From contig OZ248407.1 of assembly GCA_965234325.1 (NCBI GenBank), positions 1,674,001 to 1,738,000 on the forward strand: a stretch of DNA of 64,000 nucleotides, in the 5' to 3' direction. The notes beneath the pieces were generated by a model. That model made no database searches and was not told the origin of the DNA. It worked only from the letters and a program-made list of their open reading frames with translations. A program made the translations under genes and the position numbers. Positions 15,406 to 24,295 of the stretch are shown piece after piece (within the stretch, counting starts at the first letter, position 1; each line of letters begins with the position of its first letter). The DNA is from Limnohabitans kasalickyi. GTDB lineage: Bacteria; Pseudomonadota; Gammaproteobacteria; Burkholderiales; Burkholderiaceae_C.

Positions 15406-17727
15406 TCAAACTGCGCCGACCAACCCAGCCAAGCGGCGCAAATGCTGCGTGACCCCGCCAAACTGTTGCTCGATCACCGTCAGTCGCTTGAAAGCATGTC
15501 CCACGGCCAGCTCGTTGGTCATGCCCATGCCACCGTGCAACTGCACCGCGCCCTGCCCCACCAAACGGGCGGCACGCAGCACCGTCACATGGGCAGATGA
15601 CACGCGCTGCGCGCGGCGCGCCGCACTGTCGCCCCACACATCGGCACAAGCACCGACCGCAGCCGCGGCTTGCACCAGCGCTAGGTACATATCTGCCATG
15701 CGGTGTTGCAGCGCTTGAAAGGTCGCCAAAGGCTGGCCGAACTGTTTGCGCTGGCTGGTGTAGCTGAGCGTGTCGCGCATCAGCGCCTGCATCACGCCCA
15801 CGGCTTCGGCACCAGCAACCAAGGTTGCCGTGTCCCACGCTTGCGAGAGTGCGGCCAACGCGTCGCCCTGCCCCAAGACAGCCTGAACAGGCACTTGGTC
15901 AAACGCCAACTCTGCGGCCCAGGCCCCGTCGATCAATTGAACATCGCGCCGCTGTACGCCGCTGGCCGCCCGTTCGATCACGCAGATGCGCAGTTGCCCC
16001 GCCTCATCTCGCGCACTGACCAGCCGGTGTGTGGCCCAAGGTGCACTGCGCACGAGGGTTTTGCGCCCACTGACGCAGCGCTGGCCACCTTTGGTGTGCA
16101 AATGGGTCGACACCCGACTCAAGTCGCTGCGCCCCTCAGGCTCAAAGGCTGCCACAGCCAGACGGACTTGGCCGTTGGCTAGGCCCTGCAGCAAAGCCTC
16201 GGCCGCCGGATCGTCCAGCGCCTGCAGCAAGTTCGCGCCCAGAACGGCGGAACTGCTGTAAGGCTCAGGCACCAAGGCAGCGCCCAAAGCTTGGCAGATC
16301 AGCATCTGCTCAGGCAATCCACCCCCCATGCCCCCTAGGTTTTCAGGCAATGCTGCGCCCAAAAGACCCAGCTCGTGAGCCAAGCCTCGCCAAAGCGGCG
16401 CGATCGCTTCAGGCGTGGCGATCATCTGGGCCCGTTGGTCGAAAGACAAGGTGTTCTGCAGCCAGCCTTGCAAACTGTCCAACAGCATGGTCTGCGTTTC
16501 GTCGGTAGGCAACACGGGCTCCACCACATCGGCACTCAAAATATGGCGGGCAATCAGATTGCGCTGCACCTCGTTGGTGCCGCCATAAATCGATGCGGCA
16601 CGGTCATTCAAATACGCCCTTGTCGCAAACACCGACGCCTCGGGAACGGGCAGCACATGATCGCTGGCCTCTTCCACAGTCAGGCTGGTGGCTCCATAGG
16701 GGCCTGCAATGCTCAGACCTAACTCGGTCAAGTGCTGTTTGAGTTCAGTCGCCAGCACCTTGCCCATCGATGGGGCCGCGGGCATCCAGCAAGGCTGGGG
16801 ACCGCCGCTGATGCGCGCAGTCAGCACCTGCTGCTCCCAAGCGTGCAAGGCGTCGATACGACATTGCGCGTTGGCCAAGGTCAAGGCGATGTCGTCGTGC
16901 TCGGAATCAGCCGCTCCCTGCGCAAAGGACTCGCGCAATGAGGCGTACAGGCGAGCCAATCGGCCCCGCAAAAACGGCGCAGAGGAGCCGCCCCGTTCGT
17001 GTTCCAGCAAGAATTTGGCAATGGTCCAGCCCTGGTTTTCTTCACCGATCAGCGCGTCTGCAGGCACTCGGGCGTCATCAAAGAAAACTTGGTTGAATTC
17101 ATGATCGCCCGAGATGCTGATGATCGGCCGAATCTGGATACGGGGGTTATTCAACGCGAACATCAAAAAGCTGATGCCTTGCTGGGGCTTGCCACTGTTG
17201 TCAGTGCGTACCAAGCAAAACATGTGCGTGGCGCGGTGAGCGTGGGTGGTCCAAATTTTGGAGCCGTTGATCACCCATTCGTTGCCTTCACGCCGAGCGC
17301 GGCATTGCAGCGACGCCAAGTCGGACCCGGATCCAGGCTCGCTGTAGCCCTGGCACCAGTAACTCACGCCGTTGCGAATGTCGGGGAGCCAACGTTCTTT
17401 TTGGGCCTGCGTGCCAAACGCCACCAGCACAGGTGCCGCCATGACCAACCCCAAGGGCGAGACTTTGGGAGCGTCGGCCGCCGCCATCTCGCTGGCAAAA
17501 ATGTCGTGCTGCTTGGGCGTCCAACCGCAACCACCCCACTCAACCGGCCAGTGTGGCGCCGCCCAGCCACGCTTGGCCAGAACCCGCTGCCAAGGAATAC
17601 CCACTTCGTAATCCGAAAAAATGCCCGAGGTGCGGTGACCGCCAAGACGGATCTCCTCCGTCAGCTCGGTCGCCAAAAAGGCGCGCACTTCGTCGCGGAA
17701 AGCCAGTTCGTCTTTGCTCAAATTCAT
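15406..17727 (-). CDS. fused two-module acyl-CoA dehydrogenase
   Basis: At 773 residues this is twice the usual length. Residues 1 to about 400 form one acyl-CoA dehydrogenase ('GYSEPGSGSDLASL' in the middle domain, 'YGGTNEVQRNLIARHIL' at its end). Residues from about 410 to the end form a second, degenerate module ('RKQFGQPLATFQALQHRMADM', 'LHGGMGMTNE'). It is therefore a covalent version of the heterodimeric dehydrogenases known from steroid degradation in actinobacteria. The first module has Gly at the position of the usual catalytic Glu (YGGT rather than YEGT). The substrate is unknown; steroid-like or branched acyl-CoA is conceivable. It is probably co-transcribed with the nitroreductase gene 23 bases upstream. 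Confidence 0.87.
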   Translation of the reverse strand: MNLSKDELAFRDEVRAFLATELTEEIRLGGHRTSGIFSDYEVGIPWQRVLAKRGWAAPHWPVEWGGCGWTPKQHDIFASEMAAADAPKVSPLGLVMAAPVLVAFGTQAQKERWLPDIRNGVSYWCQGYSEPGSGSDLASLQCRARREGNEWVINGSKIWTTHAHRATHMFCLVRTDNSGKPQQGISFLMFALNNPRIQIRPIISISGDHEFNQVFFDDARVPADALIGEENQGWTIAKFLLEHERGGSSAPFLRGRLARLYASLRESFAQGAADSEHDDIALTLANAQCRIDALHAWEQQVLTARISGGPQPCWMPAAPSMGKVLATELKQHLTELGLSIAGPYGATSLTVEEASDHVLPVPEASVFATRAYLNDRAASIYGGTNEVQRNLIARHILSADVVEPVLPTDETQTMLLDSLQGWLQNTLSFDQRAQMIATPEAIAPLWRGLAHELGLLGAALPENLGGMGGGLPEQMLICQALGAALVPEPYSSSAVLGANLLQALDDPAAEALLQGLANGQVRLAVAAFEPEGRSDLSRVSTHLHTKGGQRCVSGRKTLVRSAPWATHRLVSARDEAGQLRICVIERAASGVQRRDVQLIDGAWAAELAFDQVPVQAVLGQGDALAALSQAWDTATLVAGAEAVGVMQALMRDTLSYTSQRKQFGQPLATFQALQHRMADMYLALVQAAAAVGACADVWGDSAARRAQRVSSAHVTVLRAARLVGQGAVQLHGGMGMTNELAVGHAFKRLTVIEQQFGGVTQHLRRLAGLVGAV

Positions 17728-17750
17728 GGGGTCTTATCCAAGCGTGGGGT

Positions 17751-18422
17751 TCAGAAGCCGACGTATCGCACAAAGTTGGCGTGGTCCTCGCGCACCGACT
17801 TGACGGTGTTGGCCACAAAGGATTCGTCTGGGTAGCCCAGCGCAATACAAATCATGATGTTTTGGTCATCTGGTATGCCCGCGTGCTCACGCACCACGGC
17901 CGATTGCATGATGCCCTGCCCATTGATCACGGTTCCTAAGCCCCGTTCCCAAGCCGCCAACACGATGGCGTGCGACAAAGCACCTAGGTCAAACTGGCTG
18001 ATGGCCGCAGGCTCTAGGTATTTGTCGTAAGTGAGCACCAGCGACACAGGCGCGTCGAACTGGCGAAAACCGCGCATGACCCAATCGGTGCGGCGTTCTT
18101 TGTCGTCACGCGCAATGCCCATGACGTCAAACAGCTGAATCGCGATGTCCACTTGGCGCTTACGGTGGATGCCGTCGTAGGCCTCTTTCATTGGGAAGTC
18201 GCGCTTGGGCGGCACACCTTTGAGCATGTTTTCGGTGTTGCCCTGTCGAATGCGCTCCAACGGTTCACCCGTGATCACGTGCACGTGCCAAGGTTGTGTG
18301 TTCATCGACGAGGGCGACCATTTGGCAACCTCGATGATCTCTTCGATCACTGCTCGAGGAACCGGTTTTTGTTGGTAGCCTCGGATACTTTTACGGGCCT
18401 TGATGAGTTCTGAAAATTCCAT
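17751..18422 (-). CDS. nitroreductase family protein
   Basis: The 223-residue protein is an FMN-dependent nitroreductase-fold enzyme. 'FSELIKARKSIRGYQQKPV' at the N-terminus and 'WSPSSMNTQPWHV' bind FMN phosphate and ribityl groups. 'GLGTVINGQGI' and 'IALGYPDESF' near the C-terminus are also typical. It would reduce nitro compounds, quinones or an enone using NAD(P)H; the substrate cannot be read from sequence. It lies between a carboxymuconolactone decarboxylase-like gene and the fused acyl-CoA dehydrogenase on the same strand, suggesting a role in degrading an organic compound. Confidence 0.88.
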   Translation of the reverse strand: MEFSELIKARKSIRGYQQKPVPRAVIEEIIEVAKWSPSSMNTQPWHVHVITGEPLERIRQGNTENMLKGVPPKRDFPMKEAYDGIHRKRQVDIAIQLFDVMGIARDDKERRTDWVMRGFRQFDAPVSLVLTYDKYLEPAAISQFDLGALSHAIVLAAWERGLGTVINGQGIMQSAVVREHAGIPDDQNIMICIALGYPDESFVANTVKSVREDHANFVRYVGF

Positions 18423-18518
18423 GCGCTTGTCTCCTCACCGAAGAATCGGTGAAAAGCCAAGCTACGTCAACGCGACGCTGTTGCGTCCGTTACTCAGCGA
18501 TCATGAGGCCCCAACCCC

Positions 18519-18941
18519 TCAGGCCAAGGACTCGACCACCTCAGTCACCGATCGGAACGCATCAATCGCTGTGGGAAAACCACAGTACACCGTGGCGTGC
18601 AGCATGACTTCGCGCAGCTCTTCGGGCGTCGCGCCGTTGTTGAGTGCCCCACGCGCATGGGCTTTGAGCTCGTGCTGCTTGCCCAAGGCAGTGAGCATGG
18701 CGACGGTGACCAAGCTGCGGGTCTTCAAATCTAAACCAGGGCGCTGCCACACGTTGCCCCACGCATTGCGGGTGATGAACTCTTGCATGGGCAGGGTGTA
18801 GTCGGTGGCATTGCCAAACGCACGGTCCACAAACTCAGGCCCCATGACTTGAGTGCGAGTGGTCAAGCCGGCCTGAAAGGGTGCGTCATCAAGACGTTCG
18901 GCGCGGGCTTGTTGGGAGGGCGAGGTGGGTGTGTTTGACAT
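18519..18941 (-). CDS. carboxymuconolactone decarboxylase family protein (PcaC-like)
   Basis: The 140-residue protein carries the all-helical CMD domain across its length ('RSLVTVAMLTALGKQHELKAH', 'EELREVMLHATVYCGFPTAI'). It lacks a CxxC pair, so it resembles 4-carboxymuconolactone decarboxylase (PcaC) more than the AhpD peroxidases. True PcaC acts in the protocatechuate branch of the beta-ketoadipate pathway, but no other pca gene adjoins, so the substrate stays open. The start is an ATG with AGGAG upstream. It heads a probable three-gene unit with the nitroreductase and the fused acyl-CoA dehydrogenase. Confidence 0.82.
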   Translation of the reverse strand: MSNTPTSPSQQARAERLDDAPFQAGLTTRTQVMGPEFVDRAFGNATDYTLPMQEFITRNAWGNVWQRPGLDLKTRSLVTVAMLTALGKQHELKAHARGALNNGATPEELREVMLHATVYCGFPTAIDAFRSVTEVVESLA

Positions 18942-19002
18942 GACAGGCTCCTAGAAAATCTCTGAGCATAATCAAAAGCTAAAACCTCAGCCTGGAGACC
19001 CG

Positions 19003-19590
19003 ATGAGCAACCGCTACCCCCAACCCGAACTCACTGACTTGCCCGAAGACATCCGTGCCAAAGTGCTGGAAGTGCAAGACAAAGCGGGCTTTATCCCCAA
19101 CGTCTTTTTGGCCTTCGCGCGTCGCCCGGCCGAGTGGCGCGCGTTCTTTGCGTACCACGATGCCTTGATGGTGCCCGAGTCGGTGGGGCGAGAAAGCGGC
19201 CTCACCAAAGGCGACCGCGAAATGATCGTCACCACCACCAGCGCGGCAAACAACTGCCTGTATTGCGTGGTCGCCCACGGTGCGATTTTGCGCATTTACG
19301 AGAAAAAGCCCTTGGTGGCCGATCAAGTCGCGGTGAACTACCGCAAAGCCGACATCAGCCCGCGCCAACGCGCCATGCTCGATTTCGCGATGAAGGTTTG
19401 CCAACATTCCGACCACATTGAAGACGCCGATTTTGCCGCCTTGCACGCGCACGGTTTCAGCGACGAAGATGCGTGGGACATTGCCGCCATCACTGCCTTC
19501 TTTGGCCTGAGCAACCGCATGGCCAGCTTCAGCAGCATGATGCCAAACCCCGAGTTCTACACCATGGGTCGCGTGCCCAAACAAAAGTAA
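19003..19590 (+). CDS. AhpD-like peroxidase-related protein (CMD family)
   Basis: The 195-residue protein carries a carboxymuconolactone decarboxylase/AhpD fold with an NNCLYCVVAHG motif. The CxxC followed by His is the redox site of alkylhydroperoxidase AhpD-type proteins. It fits the 'uncharacterised peroxidase-related' subfamily by length and by its 'MVPESVGRESGLTKGDREMI' segment. It is probably a cytoplasmic thiol peroxidase or reductase. The start ATG has GGAG upstream. It is divergent from the PcaC-like gene across 61 bases and followed directly by a cysteine-cluster protein. Confidence 0.85.
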   Translation: MSNRYPQPELTDLPEDIRAKVLEVQDKAGFIPNVFLAFARRPAEWRAFFAYHDALMVPESVGRESGLTKGDREMIVTTTSAANNCLYCVVAHGAILRIYEKKPLVADQVAVNYRKADISPRQRAMLDFAMKVCQHSDHIEDADFAALHAHGFSDEDAWDIAAITAFFGLSNRMASFSSMMPNPEFYTMGRVPKQK

Positions 19591-19866
19591 ATGCAATGCC
19601 GCAGCGGTTGCGGCGCGTGCTGCATTGCGCCGTCCATCACCAGCCCCTTGCCTGGCATGCCCAACGGCAAACCGGCGGGTGTGCCCTGCGCGCAGCTGAT
19701 GCCCGACATGCGTTGCGCCGTGTTTGGCAAGCCTGAGCGGCCCGCGTTTTGCGGCGGGCTGCAACCCCAGCCGGAGATGTGCGGGGCAGACCGGCCAGCC
19801 GCCCTGCTTTGGTTGACCCAATTGGACCGAGCCACGACGCCCGAAGCAATCGGAGCGTGTCTCTAA
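19591..19866 (+). CDS. YkgJ family cysteine cluster protein
   Basis: This 91-residue protein starts on the base after the preceding stop. It has an N-terminal C-x3-C-x2-CC arrangement (CRSGCGACC), further cysteines at about 33, 42, 54 and 64, and a short C-terminal helix. This is the YkgJ zinc or iron-sulfur cluster family of unknown function. Cotranslation with the AhpD-like peroxidase suggests a shared redox role. The small size is typical. Confidence 0.8.
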   Translation: MQCRSGCGACCIAPSITSPLPGMPNGKPAGVPCAQLMPDMRCAVFGKPERPAFCGGLQPQPEMCGADRPAALLWLTQLDRATTPEAIGACL

Positions 19867-19875
19867 CTTAGTCCG

Positions 19876-20298
19876 TTAGGGCGTCACGATCGCCCGCACC
19901 CAGTCGGGCAGCTCAATCGCTTTTTGATTCGGAAAATCCACCCAAATGGTGGTGGCTCCGCCTGCCGCGTGAATGACGCCGGGTTTGCCGACCAATTCCA
20001 TCGTGCCCCAAGTCTCAAACGTGGTGCGCCCGGGGTCGCTGGTGTACATCTTCAGCAGCACATCGCCGGGGTACTCCAACTGTTTGTAGAAGTTGCAAAA
20101 CGCATTCACGATCACCGGGCCATGGCCATCGGGTTGCGGTGTTGCGCCGATAGAGCGCATCCAGTCAATGCGGATGGTTTCGAGGTAGCGAAAGTAAGTG
20201 GCGTTGTTGACGTGCCCCATGGCGTCCATGTCGCCCCAGCGAATGGGCACCACCAGTTCAAACACCAGCTTTTTGTGCTCAGGAATGTCGTACTTCAT
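19876..20298 (-). CDS. acyl-CoA thioesterase (hotdog 4HBT family)
   Basis: The 140-residue single hotdog domain has the 4HBT active-site segment 'IRWGDMDAMGHVNNATYFRY', in which the first Asp is the usual catalytic residue. It hydrolyses acyl-CoA esters; the chain specificity is unknown. Its ATG overlaps the stop of the upstream SDR gene by four bases (ATGA), so the two are translated together. The SDR-thioesterase pair adjoins ETF-ubiquinone oxidoreductase, suggesting fatty or branched acyl-CoA turnover. Confidence 0.87.
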   Translation of the reverse strand: MKYDIPEHKKLVFELVVPIRWGDMDAMGHVNNATYFRYLETIRIDWMRSIGATPQPDGHGPVIVNAFCNFYKQLEYPGDVLLKMYTSDPGRTTFETWGTMELVGKPGVIHAAGGATTIWVDFPNQKAIELPDWVRAIVTP

Positions 20299-21074
20299 AG
20301 GGCAAAACCATCGTCAGCCGCGATGATGGCGCCGTTCACAAAACCGCTCTCGCCGCTGGCCAGCATGACCAGCAAGGCGTCCAAATCTTTGGGCTCGCCC
20401 ACACGCTTGCGCGGCAACATGTTGACCAGCTTCTGGCCTTGCTCGGTGCTCCAATGGTGGTGGTTGATTTCGGTGTCGATGTAGCCCGGGCAAATGGCGT
20501 TCACATTGATACCAAAACGGCCCCACTCCATCGCAAACACCTTGGTCATTTGCACCACCGCCGCTTTGCTCATGCAATACACGCCGATTTGCGGCAGCAC
20601 TTTCAGACCCGCCACCGAAGCGATGTTGATGATGCGACCACTGAAGGTGCCGGGCGCTGCGCCCTTGGCACGGGCCAGCATGCGCTTGCCCACCTCTTGC
20701 GCCACAAAAAACGAGCCTTTCACGTTGGTGTCAAAGGTGAAATCAAAGTCGGCCTCGCTCACATCTTGCACGCGTTGGGTGGTGCTGACGCCGGAGTTGT
20801 TCACCAAAATGTCAATGGGCCCAGCTTGCTGCTCGGCCAGTGCCACCGCCGCTTGAATGCTGCTGAGCACGGTGACATCCATCGCCACCACGTGCGCCGC
20901 ACCGCCTTCGGTTTGCAACTCGGCACGCAGGGCTTCTAACTTTTCAACGCGACGGCTGGCCAACACCACCGTGGCGCCAGCGCGAGACAAGGTGCGGGCA
21001 AACTGCGCCCCCAAACCGCTGGATGCGCCCGTGACCAATGCCACGCGACCTGATAAATCGATGCTGTAAGCCAC
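20295..21074 (-). CDS. SDR family NAD(P)-dependent oxidoreductase
   Basis: The 259-residue short-chain dehydrogenase has the nucleotide-binding TGASSGLGAQFAR at about residues 15-27, NNSG in the central strand, Ser in 'NIASVAG' and the YCMSK catalytic Tyr-Lys. It resembles 3-oxoacyl-ACP/3-hydroxyacyl-CoA dehydrogenases, but the substrate is not determined. GTG at 21074 is taken as start because AGAGGAGAC lies directly upstream at good spacing; longer frames lack support. The coding region overlaps the thioesterase start by four bases. Confidence 0.88.
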   Translation of the reverse strand: MAYSIDLSGRVALVTGASSGLGAQFARTLSRAGATVVLASRRVEKLEALRAELQTEGGAAHVVAMDVTVLSSIQAAVALAEQQAGPIDILVNNSGVSTTQRVQDVSEADFDFTFDTNVKGSFFVAQEVGKRMLARAKGAAPGTFSGRIINIASVAGLKVLPQIGVYCMSKAAVVQMTKVFAMEWGRFGINVNAICPGYIDTEINHHHWSTEQGQKLVNMLPRKRVGEPKDLDALLVMLASGESGFVNGAIIAADDGFAL

Positions 21075-21176
21075 GCCTGTCTCCTCTTTGTCTAGGTGAT
21101 TTTCATTATGACAAGGGCATCTAAGCAAGGCCCTAAAATCTGTCTCACCTCTGACAACAGACTCTGAGAAGACTTT

Positions 21177-22862
21177 ATGACGCAAGAAGACATCCTGGCC
21201 CAGTTTGGCCCCCGTGAAGCCATGGAATACGACGTGGTCGTGATTGGTGGCGGACCTGGTGGTTTGGCCACTGCCATTCGCATCAAACAACTCGCCGCAG
21301 AAAAGGGCAACGACGTGTCTGTTGTGGTGCTAGAAAAAGGCTCAGAGCCTGGCGCCCACATCTTGTCTGGCGCGGTGATGGACCCCAAGGCCATGACCGA
21401 GCTCATCCCCAACTGGAAAGAACTCGGTTGCCCGCTGAACCAAGAAGTCACAGGCGACGACTTGCTCACCCTCACTGAAACTGGCGTCAGCCGAGTGCCA
21501 GGTTGGCTGATGCCGCGCAACTTCCACAATGACGGTTGCTATGTGGTGTCGCTCAGCAACGTGGTGAAGTGGATGGCGGCTCACGCCGAATCGATCGGTG
21601 TGGAAATCTTCCCAGGCTTCGCAGCCGCTGAAGTTTTGTATGACGAGCAAGGTGCCGTTAAAGGCGTGGCCACCGGCAACCTCGGCATCGGCAAAGATGG
21701 CGAACCCACCGACAACTTCCAGCTCGGCATGGAACTGCATGCCAAGTACACCATCTTCGCCGAAGGCGCACGCGGCCACTTGGGCAAACAAGTCATCGCC
21801 AAATACAACTTGGCCGAGGGGCGTGACCCACAAAGCTACGCCATCGGCATCAAAGAACTGTGGGAAGTAGACCCCTCCAAAGCCAAGCCCGGCTTGGTGG
21901 TGCACACCTCTGGCTGGCCCATGCAAGACGACGCCTTTGGCGGCGGCTTTTTGTACCACCTCGAAGACAACAAAGTCACCCTCGGTTTTGTGCTCGGCCT
22001 CGACTACAAAAACCCTTGGCTCAGCCCCTTTGAAGAAATGCAACGTTGGAAAACACACCCAGCCATTGCCGCCCACCTCGAAGGCGCCAAGCGCATTGGT
22101 TACGGCGCACGCGCCATCAACAACGGCACGCCACAAGCCTTGCCCAAGACCGTGTTCCCCGGCGGCGCGCTGATTGGTTGCGACGCGGGCTACCTGAACG
22201 CTGCCCGCATCAAAGGCAGCCACGCCGCCATCAAGAGCGGCATGTTGGCTGCTGACGCAGCCTACGAGGCCGTGTCAGCAGGCCGCGCCAACGATGAACT
22301 GAGCGCCTACCCCGCTGCGTTTGAGAAGAGCTGGCTGAGCAAAGAGCTCAACCAATACCGCAACTTCAAACTGTGGTTCAAAAAAGGCATGTTGGTTGGC
22401 ACAGTGATGACCGGCATCGAGCAATGGCTGTTGCCCAAGCTCGGCATTGACACCCCACCTTGGACCCTGCACGGCACCAAACCCGACCACGTGAGCTTGG
22501 AGCCTGCGGCACAGCACGCCCAAATCAACTACCCCAAGCCCGACGGCAAACTCACATTTGACCGCCTGAGCAGTGTGTTCATCAGCAACACCAACCACGA
22601 AGAAAATCAACCCGCGCACTTGACGCTGAAAGACGCGTCCGTGCCTGTGGGCATCAACCTCGCTCAATACGCAGGCCCCGAGAGCCGCTATTGTCCCGCC
22701 GGTGTCTATGAGTACGTGAAGAACGACGACAACAGCGATCGTTTGCAAATCAACGCGCAAAACTGCGTGCACTGCAAAACCTGCGACATCAAAGACCCCA
22801 CCCAAAACATCATCTGGGTCACGCCAGAAGGCGGTGGCGGCCCCAACTACAGCGGCATGTAA
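21177..22862 (+). CDS. electron transfer flavoprotein-ubiquinone oxidoreductase
   Basis: The 561-residue enzyme passes electrons from reduced ETF, fed by acyl-CoA dehydrogenases, to the quinone pool at the inner membrane. The FAD-binding 'VVVIGGGPGGLATAIRIKQ' is near residue 20, followed by 'EKGSEPGAHILSGAV'. The C-terminal 4Fe-4S cluster ligands are in 'YCPAGVYEY' and 'NCVHCKTCDIKDPTQNI'. Length and motif order match ETF-QO exactly. Two acyl-CoA dehydrogenase genes in this window presumably depend on it. ETF itself (etfAB) is not in the window. Confidence 0.97.
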   Translation: MTQEDILAQFGPREAMEYDVVVIGGGPGGLATAIRIKQLAAEKGNDVSVVVLEKGSEPGAHILSGAVMDPKAMTELIPNWKELGCPLNQEVTGDDLLTLTETGVSRVPGWLMPRNFHNDGCYVVSLSNVVKWMAAHAESIGVEIFPGFAAAEVLYDEQGAVKGVATGNLGIGKDGEPTDNFQLGMELHAKYTIFAEGARGHLGKQVIAKYNLAEGRDPQSYAIGIKELWEVDPSKAKPGLVVHTSGWPMQDDAFGGGFLYHLEDNKVTLGFVLGLDYKNPWLSPFEEMQRWKTHPAIAAHLEGAKRIGYGARAINNGTPQALPKTVFPGGALIGCDAGYLNAARIKGSHAAIKSGMLAADAAYEAVSAGRANDELSAYPAAFEKSWLSKELNQYRNFKLWFKKGMLVGTVMTGIEQWLLPKLGIDTPPWTLHGTKPDHVSLEPAAQHAQINYPKPDGKLTFDRLSSVFISNTNHEENQPAHLTLKDASVPVGINLAQYAGPESRYCPAGVYEYVKNDDNSDRLQINAQNCVHCKTCDIKDPTQNIIWVTPEGGGGPNYSGM

Positions 22863-22867
22863 CGACT

Positions 22868-23230
22868 ATGAACCAATATCACGCAGAACACACTTGGGTG
22901 CGCATCGAAGGCGACACCGCTTTGGTGGGCATCACCCAGCACGCACAAGACACACTGGGCGACATCGTTTTCATCGACTTTGCCGAGGTGGGTAAAACCT
23001 TTGCACAAGGCACGGTGGCCGGTGTGGTCGAGTCTGTCAAAGCCGCCGCTGACGTGCACATGCCCGCGAGTGTGGAAATCCTGGAACAAAACGAAGCCCT
23101 GCGCGCTGACCCATCTCTTGCCAACAGCGACCCCGAGGGTGAGGGTTGGTTTTACAAAGTCAAACTTAGCAACCCTGCTGAGTTGGATGGGTTGATGGAT
23201 GGTTCGGCTTATCAGGCCATCACTGGGTGA
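22868..23230 (+). CDS. gcvH: glycine cleavage system H protein (orphan)
   Basis: The 120-residue lipoyl carrier has the family-invariant ESVKAAAD loop with the lipoylated Lys at residue 58, and the H-protein opening 'HTWVRIEGDTALVGITQHAQ'. It carries the aminomethyl group between the P and T proteins. Neither gcvP nor gcvT is nearby; instead it starts 5 bases after the ETF-QO stop, so the two are probably co-transcribed. It may be a second gcvH copy or act as a lipoyl relay for other enzymes. Confidence 0.94.
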   Translation: MNQYHAEHTWVRIEGDTALVGITQHAQDTLGDIVFIDFAEVGKTFAQGTVAGVVESVKAAADVHMPASVEILEQNEALRADPSLANSDPEGEGWFYKVKLSNPAELDGLMDGSAYQAITG

Positions 23231-23248
23231 GTTGAAGACCAGGGCAGC

Positions 23249-24088
23249 TCAGAAGCGGCGACCTTCCAAGGCCTGAACTGAGCCGTCTGTAGATAGCGTG
23301 CCACGCAAGCCATTTCCATTGACTTTGCCGCTGAAGCTGCGTACAGCCTGACCAACGCCTCGGAACTGAAAACTCAAGACATCACCCCGCAAACGTGCAC
23401 CTAATATTTGCTGGGTGCTGCCTTCAAGGGTAACGGTGCCACCCACGTTCTGGAAGGTTTGCTCTAGGTCCAGACGCGCTGTTTGCCCGCCCTCAAAGCT
23501 CACGCGCCAGACGCCCTGCACGGACGCAGGAACGATCCACATAAAGGCATCGGCATTTGCGGCGCTAGCGGTCTCATCGGCCTGCCATTCGCCCATGTCA
23601 AAAGCATGCGCCACCACGCGCGTACCTGGTTTCATTTGCATGATCGTGGGCCGCAGTTGCAGGTTGAGTTCGGGCAACAGATACAGCGTGACCACGGTGG
23701 CCGAGCTGAAATCCTCTTTGAAAATGTCGCCCGTGATGATGCGCACTTTGTCCTGCACACCGGCCTCGGCCACCTTGCGTCGGGCAAACTCAGCCATGTT
23801 TGGATTGAATTCAATGCCCACTGCATTGGCCTTGAATTTTTGGGCAGCCGCAATCGCGATGATGCCGTCGCCGGCTCCCAAATCAAACACGCGGTCTTGA
23901 GGCGTGACTTTAGCCATGGTCAGCATTTTTTCAACCAACTCGGGCGGTGTGGTGATCCACATCACGTCTTTACCGTTCTGGCCTCGCGAGGGCTTGTAGT
24001 TGGGGTCGGTGGGTGGGGTGCTGGCACAACCTACCAAAATGAATGAAGACAAGAGGGTAAAAGCAACACGGCGAGACAAGGACTGCAC
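23249..24088 (-). CDS. lipoprotein with SAM-dependent methyltransferase fold
   Basis: The 279-residue product begins with a lipoprotein signal peptide, cleavage before C21 in the lipobox LVGC. At residues 66-75 follows a class I methyltransferase motif I, RVFDLGAGDG, preceded by 'TPPELVEKMLTMAKV' as in many small methyltransferases. Motif II-like 'GIEFNPNMAEFARRKV' and 'VRIITGDIFKEDF' follow. The last about 95 residues form an extra beta-rich region. Export of an S-adenosylmethionine enzyme is puzzling because the cofactor is cytoplasmic. GTG start with AGGAG eight bases upstream. Substrate unknown. Confidence 0.8.
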   Translation of the reverse strand: MQSLSRRVAFTLLSSFILVGCASTPPTDPNYKPSRGQNGKDVMWITTPPELVEKMLTMAKVTPQDRVFDLGAGDGIIAIAAAQKFKANAVGIEFNPNMAEFARRKVAEAGVQDKVRIITGDIFKEDFSSATVVTLYLLPELNLQLRPTIMQMKPGTRVVAHAFDMGEWQADETASAANADAFMWIVPASVQGVWRVSFEGGQTARLDLEQTFQNVGGTVTLEGSTQQILGARLRGDVLSFQFRGVGQAVRSFSGKVNGNGLRGTLSTDGSVQALEGRRF

Positions 24089-24295
24089 GGCAAAACTCCT
24101 AAAAACGCTTGAAATGGGAGGGCAAAATAACTTGGAATGAGATCCAGCTTTTAAATGTCAGGCATAACTGGCATGCTAAGTTTGAAGGTTGACGGATGCT
24201 TGGGCTGATCACCCCCTAACAAGCTGATACCTCAACTGCTGTTTTCCAAAGTGATTGCTCGCTGAACAGGCTTTTTTCAATCGCATTCAAAGTAC

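Noticed and set aside
24089..24295. Search for a small gene or RNA in the 207-base spacer between the two lipoprotein genes
   Set aside because: No frame with a ribosome site, no convincing hairpin-plus-T-run and no tRNA-like fold was found.
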